Of a stretch of DNA of 64,000 nucleotides, positions 1-7,577 are shown one piece after another. A program made the translations under genes and the position numbers. The stretch's first letter is position 1; every line of letters begins with the position of its first letter. The DNA comes from Kribbella steppae (GTDB taxonomy: Bacteria; Actinomycetota; Actinomycetes; Propionibacteriales; Kribbellaceae): positions 1 to 64,000 of the forward strand of contig NZ_SLWN01000022.1 of NCBI RefSeq assembly GCF_004342025.1, read 5' to 3'. Under the pieces are notes generated by a model. That model made no database searches, had not been told where the DNA came from, and was given only the letters and a program-made list of their open reading frames with translations.

Positions 1-5
1 CCCCT

Positions 6-33
6 GGGCCCCGGTGCTTCGGCACCGGGGCCC
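6..33 (+). terminator. Strong hairpin, probable terminator of an upstream gene
   Basis: A perfect 12-bp stem (GGGCCCCGGTGC and its complement) closes on a TTCG tetraloop. No T-run follows, as is common for actinobacterial terminators. It most likely ends a gene lying left of the window. Confidence 0.7.
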
Positions 34-50
34 TTCGGCATGGAGGTTCG

Positions 51-398
51 ATGACCCCAGACCTGCACACGGAGACCCCGATGAGTTCAACCCCGCCGGC
101 CGGGCCGGCCAACTTCGACGACGACGACTACCCCGCCTTCACGATGGGCCGCGCCGCGGACATGCTCGGCACCACACCGGGATTCCTGCGGAGCCTGGAC
201 GAGGCGAAACTGATCACCCCACAACGCTCCGAGGGCGGCCACCGCCGATACTCCCGCTACCAGTTGCGCTTGGCTGCCCGCGCTCGGGAGCTCGTCGACC
301 AGGGCACCGCGCTCGAGGCGGCCTGCCGGATCATCATCCTGGAAGACCAGCTCGCCGAAGCGCTGCGTATCAACGAGCAGCGGCGGGATCAGGGCTAG
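51..398 (+). CDS. MerR-family helix-turn-helix regulator
   Basis: A 115-residue cytoplasmic DNA-binding protein. Residues about 30-75 form a MerR-type winged helix-turn-helix (FTMGRAADMLGTTPGFLRSL, then the wing SEGGHRRYSRYQ), followed by a short helical tail ending in LEDQLAEALRINEQ that could act as a dimerisation coiled coil. There is no effector domain, so it resembles the short BldC/HspR-like members. A GGAGG lies 4 nt before this ATG; an in-frame ATG at 81, with GGAGA 6 nt upstream, is an equally possible start. Its target is not evident from the neighbours. Confidence 0.75.
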   Translation: MTPDLHTETPMSSTPPAGPANFDDDDYPAFTMGRAADMLGTTPGFLRSLDEAKLITPQRSEGGHRRYSRYQLRLAARARELVDQGTALEAACRIIILEDQLAEALRINEQRRDQG

Positions 399-745
399 CA
401 ACCGACGCACGAGGGTCCGCGGGCTTCACCGCCCTCGGAGGCGAGGCTCTGCGGACCGAACCGCCTTCGCCCAGGGCCCGATCCCGTCGTACGAACGATC
501 GAGGATCAGCCTCGCCACCGGCGCCAGTTCGCTGCTACCGAGGTCCACTCGCTCGACGACCCGGACTCCCAGCAGTCGCTCGACCGTGTGTTCCACCTGG
601 CGACCCTATCCGCCGACATGTCACTTGTTTGTCGGTTGGTCATCGATCGGGGGTAGTGGGTGGGCGGTTGTGGGTAGGCAGGGTAAACATGGTGCAGGAC
701 TGACACCCGGGGGCGGGAACAAATGGAGTGGAGGGGGATTCACGG
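399..745. other. Intergenic stretch with a doubtful small reverse ORF
   Basis: This 347-nt gap holds no convincing gene. A reverse-strand frame from a GTG at 596 to a stop at 426-428 encodes 56 residues (VEHTVERLLGVRVVERVDLG and onward) of protein-like composition, but it has only a weak AGGG upstream and no family I recognise. It may be a remnant. The part from about 610 to 740 is relatively AT-rich for this genome and probably carries the promoter of the gene at 746, but I cannot fix -35/-10 boxes. Confidence 0.3.
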
Positions 746-1141
746 ATGGCGAAGCTTGCGATCGAGCCGTTGAACCCGGCGATCCTGCCGGCGGCCGCGG
801 GCAACTACACGCACGGCGTGCAGGTGGACGGTGCCCAGCGGATGGTGTTCGTCAGCGGTCAGGTGCCGTGGGGCAACGAGCACGGGCGGGTGCCGGAGAG
901 CTTCGAGGCGCAGTGCCGGATGGTCTGGCGGAACGTGCTCGCGGTGCTCGCCGAGGCGGGCATGGGAGTGCGGAACCTGGTCAAGGTGACGACGTACCTG
1001 TCGGACCGGCAGTTCCGCACGCTCAACTCGAAGATCCGCGAGGAGGTCCTCGGTGACCACGCGCCGGCCCTCACGATCATCATCTGCGACATCTACGCCG
1101 AGAACTGGCTGCTGGAGATCGAAGCCGTCGCGATGGCCTGA
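746..1141 (+). CDS. RidA/YjgF-family protein lacking the catalytic arginine
   Basis: A 131-residue single-domain chorismate-mutase-like protein of the Rid family. Family hallmarks are visible: FVSGQVPW near the start, the central VRNLVKVTTYLSD strand and the C-terminal LLEIEAVA. Canonical RidA enzymes hydrolyse 2-aminoacrylate and other enamines or imines using an Arg in the P-x-R-T segment near the end; here that segment reads HAPALT, so the Arg is Leu. It is therefore probably not a classical imine deaminase but one of the uncharacterised Rid subgroups. The ATG at 746 is preferred over the in-frame GTG at 728 because a GGAGGGGG motif sits just before it. Confidence 0.85.
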   Translation: MAKLAIEPLNPAILPAAAGNYTHGVQVDGAQRMVFVSGQVPWGNEHGRVPESFEAQCRMVWRNVLAVLAEAGMGVRNLVKVTTYLSDRQFRTLNSKIREEVLGDHAPALTIIICDIYAENWLLEIEAVAMA

Positions 1142-1145
1142 CGGT

Positions 1146-1252
1146 ACCGAACGACAGGAGGTATCCGGACTGGGACAGGCCTGATGGGGGTGCTCAGGCG
1201 GGAGTCGAGGGCCTGGCGGCGCCTCACCCCCGAGTACCTCCTGTCGTTCGGT
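1146..1252. repeat. Long hairpin element, family A copy 1
   Basis: A perfect 18-bp inverted repeat (arms 1146-1163 and 1235-1252, left arm beginning ACCGAACGACAGGAGG) flanks about 71 nt of GC-rich sequence with further partial complementarity. It starts four bases after the RidA stop codon and ends before the PhzF gene. A near-identical arm pair occurs at 14489-14590, so this is a dispersed element and not just a terminator. Confidence 0.85.
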
Positions 1253-1317
1253 TCGATGTCCACTCGATCATGGGTGGCTATGGAGTCGGTGCTGCGGCCG
1301 ACCTACCGTCTCGGCGT

Positions 1318-2121
1318 ATGAGGATCAGAGTGGTCGACGCGTTCGCCGAGCGTGCCTTCAGCGGGAACCCGGCGGCGGTGTGCGTGCTGGCGGCCGGTGA
1401 GTGGCCCGAGGCGGACTGGATGCAGGCGGTGGCGGCGGAGATGAAGCTGTCCGAGACCGCGTTCGTGCGACCGTCGGGCCAGGCCGACGCTGACTGGGAT
1501 CTGCGCTGGTTCACGCCGGCGATCGAGGTGGACATGTGCGGACACGCGACGCTCGCGACCGCGCATGTGCTGGCCGGCGACGGTCTGGTCAGCGGGAAGG
1601 TCCGGTTCAGCACGCGGAGCGGGATCCTGACGGCCGCACTGGGCGAGAGGATCACCCTCGACTTCCCGATCTCGCGTACGACGGAGATCGACGCACCGGC
1701 TGGGTTGGCCGAGGCGCTCGGCGCGAAGCCGGAGAGTGTCCACAGCACCGGCGCGCTGACCGACGTACTCGTTGTCCTGCCGGATGAGGCCGCCCTCCGG
1801 GAGCTCACGCCGGACATCGGCGGGCTCGAGGTGGTCAACCGGCGCGACCACAATCGCGGCACCATCGTGACGGCGCCGGCTCACGATTTCGACTTTGTGT
1901 CGCGGTTCTTCGCGCCTGTCGCCGGGATCGCCGAGGACCCGGTCTGCGGCAGCGCGCACACCGCGCTGGCGTCGTACTGGGCCGGGCGCCTCGGACGGAA
2001 CGAACTGGTCGGCTACCAGGCGTCCGCCCGAGGCGGGGTTCTGCGAGTCACCGCGGCCGGCGATCGCGTCTACCTGAGCGGCAACGCGGTCACCACCCTG
2101 GACGGTGAGCTGCTGATCTAG
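1318..2121 (+). CDS. PhzF-family isomerase/epimerase-like protein
   Basis: A 267-residue protein of the PhzF/diaminopimelate-epimerase-like fold. Visible signatures are the N-terminal RVVDAF, the GNPAAV loop, the LSETAF motif with Glu46 (the catalytic acid in PhzF), CGHATLA in the first half and DPVCGSAHTALA in the second, as expected for the two pseudo-symmetric domains. PhzF itself isomerises dihydro-3-hydroxyanthranilate in phenazine synthesis, but most homologues outside phenazine clusters have unknown substrates, and no phenazine genes are here. ATG 1318 gives the usual family N-terminus; upstream in-frame codons would add 16 atypical residues. It converges with the next gene, the stop codons overlapping. 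Confidence 0.85.
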   Translation: MRIRVVDAFAERAFSGNPAAVCVLAAGEWPEADWMQAVAAEMKLSETAFVRPSGQADADWDLRWFTPAIEVDMCGHATLATAHVLAGDGLVSGKVRFSTRSGILTAALGERITLDFPISRTTEIDAPAGLAEALGAKPESVHSTGALTDVLVVLPDEAALRELTPDIGGLEVVNRRDHNRGTIVTAPAHDFDFVSRFFAPVAGIAEDPVCGSAHTALASYWAGRLGRNELVGYQASARGGVLRVTAAGDRVYLSGNAVTTLDGELLI

Positions 2122-2750
2122 GCCCAGGTTTCGGCGTGGGTGGCGACGCCGTTCGGGGCGATGAGTTCGGTGACGACGTCCTCGGCGTCCGCGTCCAGCG
2201 GCTCGAACGGGTGCTCCGGTACGACGTACGCCCGCGCGCCGGCCACCATCTCGGTCCCGGGCAGCTCGAACCACGCCTCGCCGACCTCACGGCTGATCTC
2301 GTAGATCGCCTGCTCGGCCGAGTCCACCGGCTCCTGCTCGCCGCCCTCGTCCAGCTCGGCCGGGTGCCGTTCCTGTGCGGCCCGGCCGGCCTCGATCAGC
2401 ACGTCCAGGTCGACCACGCGCAGGTCGAACCGGGACACCACGCTGATCACGTGGTCCTGCTCGACCGCGTCCTCGTCCTCGTCGTCGGCGCTGTCCTCCA
2501 GCAGCAGCGGCGCCGTACCGGTGTGCTCGAAGACGGCGTCGTTCCAGCCCTCGACGAGCTCCTCGAGCGCGGCGTTCTGCTCGTAGAGCGCGGCCTGCTC
2601 CTCGTCGCCGGTCATCGCCAGCAGGGCCTCGGTGTGGGCCTGGAGACGCTCCGCCAGCCGGCGGCTCGCCTCCGCGAGCGACTCCCGGGTCTCCGCGGAG
2701 AAGAACTGCTCTGCAGGTGCCGTGATCGGCTGTTCGTCCACTGAAGTCAC
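2118..2750 (-). CDS. Acidic protein of unknown function
   Basis: A 210-residue, strongly acidic soluble protein with no signal peptide or membrane segment. Residues about 20-65 are predicted helical (SAETRESLAEASRRLAERLQ), followed by an Asp/Glu-rich stretch (DSADDEDEDAVEQD) and a mixed C-terminal half ending THAETWA. I do not recognise the family. Its ATG is preceded on its strand by a purine-rich AGGGAAGAA. It is transcribed toward the PhzF gene and shares stop-codon bases with it; its promoter region (2751-3001) is shared with the divergent kdp operon. The two need not be functionally linked. Confidence 0.7.
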   Translation of the reverse strand: MTSVDEQPITAPAEQFFSAETRESLAEASRRLAERLQAHTEALLAMTGDEEQAALYEQNAALEELVEGWNDAVFEHTGTAPLLLEDSADDEDEDAVEQDHVISVVSRFDLRVVDLDVLIEAGRAAQERHPAELDEGGEQEPVDSAEQAIYEISREVGEAWFELPGTEMVAGARAYVVPEHPFEPLDADAEDVVTELIAPNGVATHAETWA

Positions 2751-3001
2751 TAGCTGTTCTTCCCTTGTCTGTCTGTGGGGGCGTGATTGCCAGGCGTAAG
2801 TATGCGGACTCGGCGGGCCCAGACGAAGTCGTGTCCGGAATCAGTACCCGTGAGAGGTCTGTGAGAGCTGCGAGAGCCGGTGTGAGAGGCCTGTGAGAAC
2901 GCTCCTGAGCAGGCAGCGAGCGGTGTGCAGTGGGCTCATGAGCAATGAACGAGCGAAGCGAGCTCATCATCAAGCACTGTCCTGCGTCAGGTGGTGCAGC
3001 C

Positions 3002-3085
3002 ATGTCTGACGTGGTCTACCTCGCTGTCACCGTCGTCGTCTTCTCGGCCGTCTGGTTCGCGCTGCGTGGAGTGGAGAAGTTGTGA
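3002..3085 (+). CDS. Small membrane peptide upstream of KdpF
   Basis: A 27-residue ORF beginning MSDVVYLAVTVVVFSAVW and ending in a basic/acidic ALRGVEKL tail. It is one transmembrane helix with a charged C-terminus. Its stop overlaps the GTG of kdpF (frame TTGTGA), so it is translationally coupled and almost certainly the first gene of the kdp operon. It resembles KdpF in size and topology but is distinct from it. I infer a role in stabilising or regulating the Kdp complex; this is not shown by the sequence. Confidence 0.6.
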   Translation: MSDVVYLAVTVVVFSAVWFALRGVEKL

Positions 3086-3171
3086 GCGCCGAGAACATCG
3101 CCGGCCTGGTGGTCGCCGCGGCCCTGGTCCTCTACCTCGTCGCCGCCCTGATCTTCCCCGAGAGGTTCTGA
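3082..3171 (+). CDS. kdpF: KdpF, small subunit of the K+-transporting ATPase
   Basis: A 29-residue peptide starting VSAENIAGLVVAAALVLY and ending LIFPERF, the typical single-helix KdpF pattern with the PE(R/K)F-like end. KdpF is a lipid-like stabilising peptide of the KdpFABC complex in the cytoplasmic membrane. The GTG start overlaps the preceding stop, and its TGA overlaps the kdpA ATG at 3171, giving tight coupling. Confidence 0.85.
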   Translation: MSAENIAGLVVAAALVLYLVAALIFPERF

Positions 3172-4832
3172 TGTCCGACACCGCAGCCGGCCTGTTGCAG
3201 GTCGGCCTCCTCGTCGCGCTCCTGGCCGCCGTGTACCGGCCGCTGGGGGGCTACCTGGCCCGGGTCTTCACGTCCGACAAGGACCTGCGGATCGAGCGCG
3301 GCGCCTACAAGTTGCTCGGCGTCGACGCGAGGGCCGATCAGACCTGGGCCGTCTACGCCCGGTCCGTGATCGCCTTCTCAGCCCTCAGCCTCGTCCTGCT
3401 CTATCTGCTCCAGCGGCTCCAGGCTCAGCTGCCGCTGTCGAATGATCTGCCCGGGGTCGAGTCCGGACTGGCGTTCAACACGGCCGCGTCGTTCGTCGCG
3501 AACACCAACTGGCAGTCGTACGTCCCCGAGGTCACGATGGGCCACCTGGTCCAGTTCGCCGGCCTCGCCGTACAGAACTTCCTCTCCGCGGCCGTCGGCA
3601 TCTGCGTCGCGATCGCGGTGATCCGCGGCTTCGCCCGGAGCAGGACCGACCGGCTCGGCAACTTCTGGGTCGACCTGACCCGGACCGTGCTGCGTGTCCT
3701 GCTCCCGATCGCGATCGTCGGCACCCTGGTGCTGGTCGCGACGGGCGTCGTACAGAACTTATCCGGTGGGCACGAGGTCACCTCCGTGGTCGGCCAGACG
3801 CAGACCATTCCCGGCGGCCCGGTTGCGAGCCAGGAAGTGATCAAGGAACTCGGCACCAACGGCGGCGGCTTCTACAACGCGAACTCGGCGCACCCGTTCG
3901 AGAACCCGAACCCGCTGTCCGATCTGTTCGAGATCTTCCTGCTGCTGCTGATCCCGGTGTGCATCACGCGCACCTTCGGCCTGATGGTCAAGGACAAGCG
4001 GCAGGGCTACGCGATCCTCGGGGTGATGGGCATCCTGTGGGCGGCCTTCACCTTCGCGACCACCTTCTTCGAGAACCAGGGCGCCGGTACGGCGACGCAG
4101 GCCGCGGGCGCCGCGACGGAGGGCAAGGAAACCCGCTTCGGCGAATGGGCGTCCGCACTCTTCGCATCATCGACAACCGGTACGTCGACCGGTGCGGTCA
4201 ACTCGATGCACGACTCGTTCACCCCACTCGGCGGCGGTACGGCGCTCTTCCACATGATGCTCGGCGAGGTGTCGCCAGGCGGCACGGGCACCGGGCTGTA
4301 CGGGATGCTGGTGCTCGCGATCCTGACGGTCTTCGTGGCCGGCCTGATGGTCGGCCGGACACCGGAGTACCTGAAGAAGAAGATCACCGCGCGGGAGATG
4401 AAACTCGTCTCGCTGTACATCCTGACCACGCCGACGCTGGTCCTGGCCGGTGCCTCGATTGCGATGGGCCTGGCGGTGGCGCGGGCCTCGATCTGGAACA
4501 CCGACAGTCCGCACGGCTTCTCCGAGGTGCTGTACGCGTTCACCTCGGCCGGTAACAACAACGGCAGCGCGTTCGCCGGGATCAGCGCGAACATCCCGTT
4601 CTACAACACCGCCCTCGGGATCGTGATGCTGCTCGGCCGGTTCGTGCCGATCGTCTTGGTGCTCGCGCTGGCCGGCTCCTTCGCGCGACAGCAGCCGGTG
4701 CCGGTGACCCAGGGCACGCTGCCCACGCACAAGGCGCTGTTCGTGACGATGCTGGTCGGTGTCGTGCTCATCGTCACCGGGCTGACCTACTTCCCCGCTC
4801 TCACCCTCGGACCCCTCGCGGAGGGACTGTGA
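3171..4832 (+). CDS. kdpA: KdpA, potassium-translocating channel subunit
   Basis: A 553-residue polytopic membrane protein, the K+-selective subunit of the high-affinity Kdp ATPase. The four filter-loop regions of this Trk/Ktr/HKT-type superfamily can be seen in order: FNTAASFVANTNWQ, LGTNGGGFYNANSAHPFENP, SMHDSFTPLGGG and TSAGNNNGSAFAGI. Length matches the family (about 550-560). The ATG at 3171 overlaps the kdpF stop; a long upstream in-frame extension lies across the small ORFs and is not real. kdpB starts inside its last four bases, as in a tightly coupled operon expressed under potassium limitation. Confidence 0.97.
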   Translation: MSDTAAGLLQVGLLVALLAAVYRPLGGYLARVFTSDKDLRIERGAYKLLGVDARADQTWAVYARSVIAFSALSLVLLYLLQRLQAQLPLSNDLPGVESGLAFNTAASFVANTNWQSYVPEVTMGHLVQFAGLAVQNFLSAAVGICVAIAVIRGFARSRTDRLGNFWVDLTRTVLRVLLPIAIVGTLVLVATGVVQNLSGGHEVTSVVGQTQTIPGGPVASQEVIKELGTNGGGFYNANSAHPFENPNPLSDLFEIFLLLLIPVCITRTFGLMVKDKRQGYAILGVMGILWAAFTFATTFFENQGAGTATQAAGAATEGKETRFGEWASALFASSTTGTSTGAVNSMHDSFTPLGGGTALFHMMLGEVSPGGTGTGLYGMLVLAILTVFVAGLMVGRTPEYLKKKITAREMKLVSLYILTTPTLVLAGASIAMGLAVARASIWNTDSPHGFSEVLYAFTSAGNNNGSAFAGISANIPFYNTALGIVMLLGRFVPIVLVLALAGSFARQQPVPVTQGTLPTHKALFVTMLVGVVLIVTGLTYFPALTLGPLAEGL

Positions 4833-6922
4833 CCGCGCTCGTGAAGACCCCTGCTCCTGTCCCGAAGAAGGACACAGCGGAGAAGGTGGCGAAGAAGGCA
4901 CCGTCGGGTCTGTTCGACCCGAAGATGCTGCCGACCTCCCTGCCGGACGCGCTGCGCAAGCTCGACCCGCGGGTGATGGTCAAGAATCCGGTCATGTTCG
5001 TGGTCGAGGTGGGCGCGGTCGCATCGACGATCTTCGCCGTCACCGACTCCAGCGTGTTCGTCTGGTGGATCGTGGTCTGGCTCTGGCTGACCGTGATCTT
5101 CGCCAATCTGGCGGAGGCGGTCGCGGAGGGCCGGGGCAAGGCCCAGGCCGAGACGCTGCGGCGGGCCAAGACCGAGACCACTGCCCGGCGGCTGGTCGGC
5201 GACCGCGAGGAGGAGGTGCCGGCGACGCAGTTGCAGCTCGGCGACCTCGTCGTGGTCGAGGCCGGCCAGATCATCCCCGGCGACGGTGACGTCGTCGAAG
5301 GTGTCGCCAGCGTCGACGAGTCGGCCATCACCGGCGAGTCGGCTCCGGTCATCCGGGAGTCCGGTGGCGACCGCAGTGCGGTCACCGGCGGCACCAAGGT
5401 GCTGTCGGACCGGATCGTCGTGAAGATCACCACCAAACCCGGTGAGAGCTTCATCGACCGGATGATCGCGCTGGTCGAAGGCGCGTCGCGGCAGAAGACG
5501 CCGAACGAGATCGCGCTGAACATCCTGCTGGCCAGCCTGACGATCGTGTTCATGGTCGCGACGGTGACGCTTCCGACCTTCGCGACGTACGCGAAGACCA
5601 ACCTGAGCATCGTGATCCTGGTGGCTCTACTGGTCTGCCTGATCCCGACCACCATCGGTGCGCTGCTGTCCGCGATCGGGATCGCCGGGATGGACCGGCT
5701 GGTCCAGCGCAACGTGCTGGCCATGTCGGGTCGGGCGGTCGAGGCCGCGGGTGACGTGAACACGCTGCTGCTGGACAAGACCGGCACGATCACGCTGGGG
5801 AACCGGCAGGCGGCGGAGTTCATCCCGATCGAGGGGGTGACGGATACCGCGCTGGCGGATGCGGCGCAGTTGAGCAGCCTCGCCGACGAGACGCCGGAAG
5901 GCCGATCGATCGTCGTCCTGGCGAAGACCGGTTACGGCTTGCGCGAGCGGCACACCGGAGAGTTGCCGCACGCAACGTTCGTCGAGTTCACCGCGCAGAC
6001 CCGGATGAGTGGCGTGGACGTGGACGGCCGGCAGGTCCGCAAGGGTGCGGCCGGCGCGGTCAACGCCTGGATCAGCAGCCAGGGCGGGACCACCACCCCG
6101 CGGCTCGGTGCCGTCGTCGACGGCATCTCGGCCTCCGGTGGTACGCCGCTGGTCGTTGCCGAGAGCATCGACGGGACGGCGCGCGCACTCGGTGTCATCC
6201 ACCTCAAGGACGTGGTCAAGGAAGGGATGCGGGAGCGGTTCGACCAGATGCGCGCGATGGGCATCCGGACCGTGATGATCACCGGTGACAACCAGCTGAC
6301 CGCGAAGGCGATCGCCGAGGAGGCCGGGGTCGACGACTTCCTGGCCGAGGCGACGCCCGAGGACAAGATGGCGCTGATCAAGAAGGAGCAGGAGGGTGGC
6401 CGGCTGGTCGCGATGACCGGTGACGGCACCAACGACGCGCCGGCGCTCGCACAGGCAGATGTCGGCGTGGCGATGAACTCCGGTACGTCGGCCGCGAAGG
6501 AGGCCGGCAACATGGTCGACCTCGACTCCAACCCGACCAAGCTGATCGAGATCGTCGAGATCGGCAAGCAGTTGCTGATCACCCGCGGATCGCTGACCAC
6601 GTTCTCGATCGCGAACGACGTGGCCAAGTACTTCGCGATCCTGCCCGCGCTGTTCGCGGCGGCGTACCCGGGGCTGGACACGCTGAACATCATGCAGCTG
6701 CACTCGCCGGAGTCGGCGATCGTGTCCGCGATCGTGTTCAACGCGCTGGTGATCGTGGCGCTGGTGCCGCTCGCCCTGCGCGGTGTGCGGTACAGGCCGT
6801 CCTCGGCGTCGGCAATGCTGCGACGCAATCTGCTCGTGTACGGCGTCGGTGGCCTGATCAGCCCGTTCATCGGGATCAAACTCCTGGACCTGGTGATCTC
6901 ACTGATCCCCGGCATCCGCTGA
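4829..6922 (+). CDS. kdpB: KdpB, P-type ATPase catalytic subunit
   Basis: A 697-residue P-type ATPase (type IA) that hydrolyses ATP to energise K+ uptake through KdpA. Key motifs are present: ITGESAPV in the actuator domain, the phosphorylation motif DKTGT with Asp316, KGAAGAV in the nucleotide-binding domain, and MTGDGTNDAPALAQADVGVA in the hinge. Membrane helices flank these as expected. The GTG start overlaps the kdpA stop. The N-terminus carries an extra Lys/Ala/Pro-rich stretch of about 25 residues before the conserved core, usual in actinobacteria. Confidence 0.97.
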   Translation: MTALVKTPAPVPKKDTAEKVAKKAPSGLFDPKMLPTSLPDALRKLDPRVMVKNPVMFVVEVGAVASTIFAVTDSSVFVWWIVVWLWLTVIFANLAEAVAEGRGKAQAETLRRAKTETTARRLVGDREEEVPATQLQLGDLVVVEAGQIIPGDGDVVEGVASVDESAITGESAPVIRESGGDRSAVTGGTKVLSDRIVVKITTKPGESFIDRMIALVEGASRQKTPNEIALNILLASLTIVFMVATVTLPTFATYAKTNLSIVILVALLVCLIPTTIGALLSAIGIAGMDRLVQRNVLAMSGRAVEAAGDVNTLLLDKTGTITLGNRQAAEFIPIEGVTDTALADAAQLSSLADETPEGRSIVVLAKTGYGLRERHTGELPHATFVEFTAQTRMSGVDVDGRQVRKGAAGAVNAWISSQGGTTTPRLGAVVDGISASGGTPLVVAESIDGTARALGVIHLKDVVKEGMRERFDQMRAMGIRTVMITGDNQLTAKAIAEEAGVDDFLAEATPEDKMALIKKEQEGGRLVAMTGDGTNDAPALAQADVGVAMNSGTSAAKEAGNMVDLDSNPTKLIEIVEIGKQLLITRGSLTTFSIANDVAKYFAILPALFAAAYPGLDTLNIMQLHSPESAIVSAIVFNALVIVALVPLALRGVRYRPSSASAMLRRNLLVYGVGGLISPFIGIKLLDLVISLIPGIR

Positions 6923-6935
6923 AAGGTAAGTGTTC

Positions 6936-7565
6936 ATGGCAAGCAATCTCCCCGGCTCGGCCCGGCAGTTCGGGGTCGCGCTCAGGGCCCTGCTGTTCTT
7001 CACCGTCGTTCTCGGTCTCGGCTACCCGCTGGTGATGACCGGCGTGGCCCAGGCGGTGTTCCACGACAACGCGAACGGCTCGATCGTCCAGGTCGACGGC
7101 AAGGACGTCGCCTCCGACCTGATCGGCCAGGCGTACACCCAAGACAGCGGAAAGAAGGATGCCGACGGCAACGCGATCATGGTCGCCGACCCGAAGTGGT
7201 TCCAGACCCGGCCGTCCGCGGTCGACTACGACGCGATGGGCAGTGCGGGGTCGAACTACGGCCCGAACAACGCCGACCTGCTCGCGGCGATCGAGGAGCG
7301 GAAGCAGGCGGTCGCGGAACTCGAGGGTGTGGATCCGTCCCAGGTCCCGCCGGACGCGGTGACCGCCAGCGGCAGTGGCCTCGACCCGCACATCAGTCCG
7401 GCGTACGCCGCTCTGCAGGTCGACCGGGTCGCGCGGGAACGCGGGCTGCCGGTGGCGGAGGTCCAGGAGTTGGTGAAGGAGAACACCGAGGGTCGCACGC
7501 TGGGCTTTCTCGGTGAACCACGAGTCAACGTGGTCACGCTCAACAACGCGTTAGCGGCTAGCTGA
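6936..7565 (+). CDS. kdpC: KdpC, accessory subunit of the K+ ATPase
   Basis: A 209-residue protein with one N-terminal transmembrane helix (LLFFTVVLGLGYPLVMTGVA) and an extracytoplasmic domain bearing the conserved WFQTRPSAV and SGSGLDPHISPAYA motifs. KdpC assists nucleotide binding and assembly in KdpFABC. ATG 6936 is chosen because AAAGG lies 9 nt upstream; the in-frame GTG at 6930 is only 3 nt from it. kdpD follows 12 nt after the stop. Confidence 0.95.
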   Translation: MASNLPGSARQFGVALRALLFFTVVLGLGYPLVMTGVAQAVFHDNANGSIVQVDGKDVASDLIGQAYTQDSGKKDADGNAIMVADPKWFQTRPSAVDYDAMGSAGSNYGPNNADLLAAIEERKQAVAELEGVDPSQVPPDAVTASGSGLDPHISPAYAALQVDRVARERGLPVAEVQELVKENTEGRTLGFLGEPRVNVVTLNNALAAS

Positions 7566-7577
7566 GAGCATGGAGGC

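Noticed and set aside
2930..2990. GAACGAGCGAAGCGAGCTC repeat-like stretch upstream of the kdp operon
   Set aside because: It is a common low-complexity motif in high-GC actinobacteria; no clear partner arm or second copy was found here.
2751..3001. A riboswitch or c-di-AMP-sensing leader before kdp
   Set aside because: I could not find a convincing conserved core or paired helices in the 250 nt; a covariance-model search would be needed.
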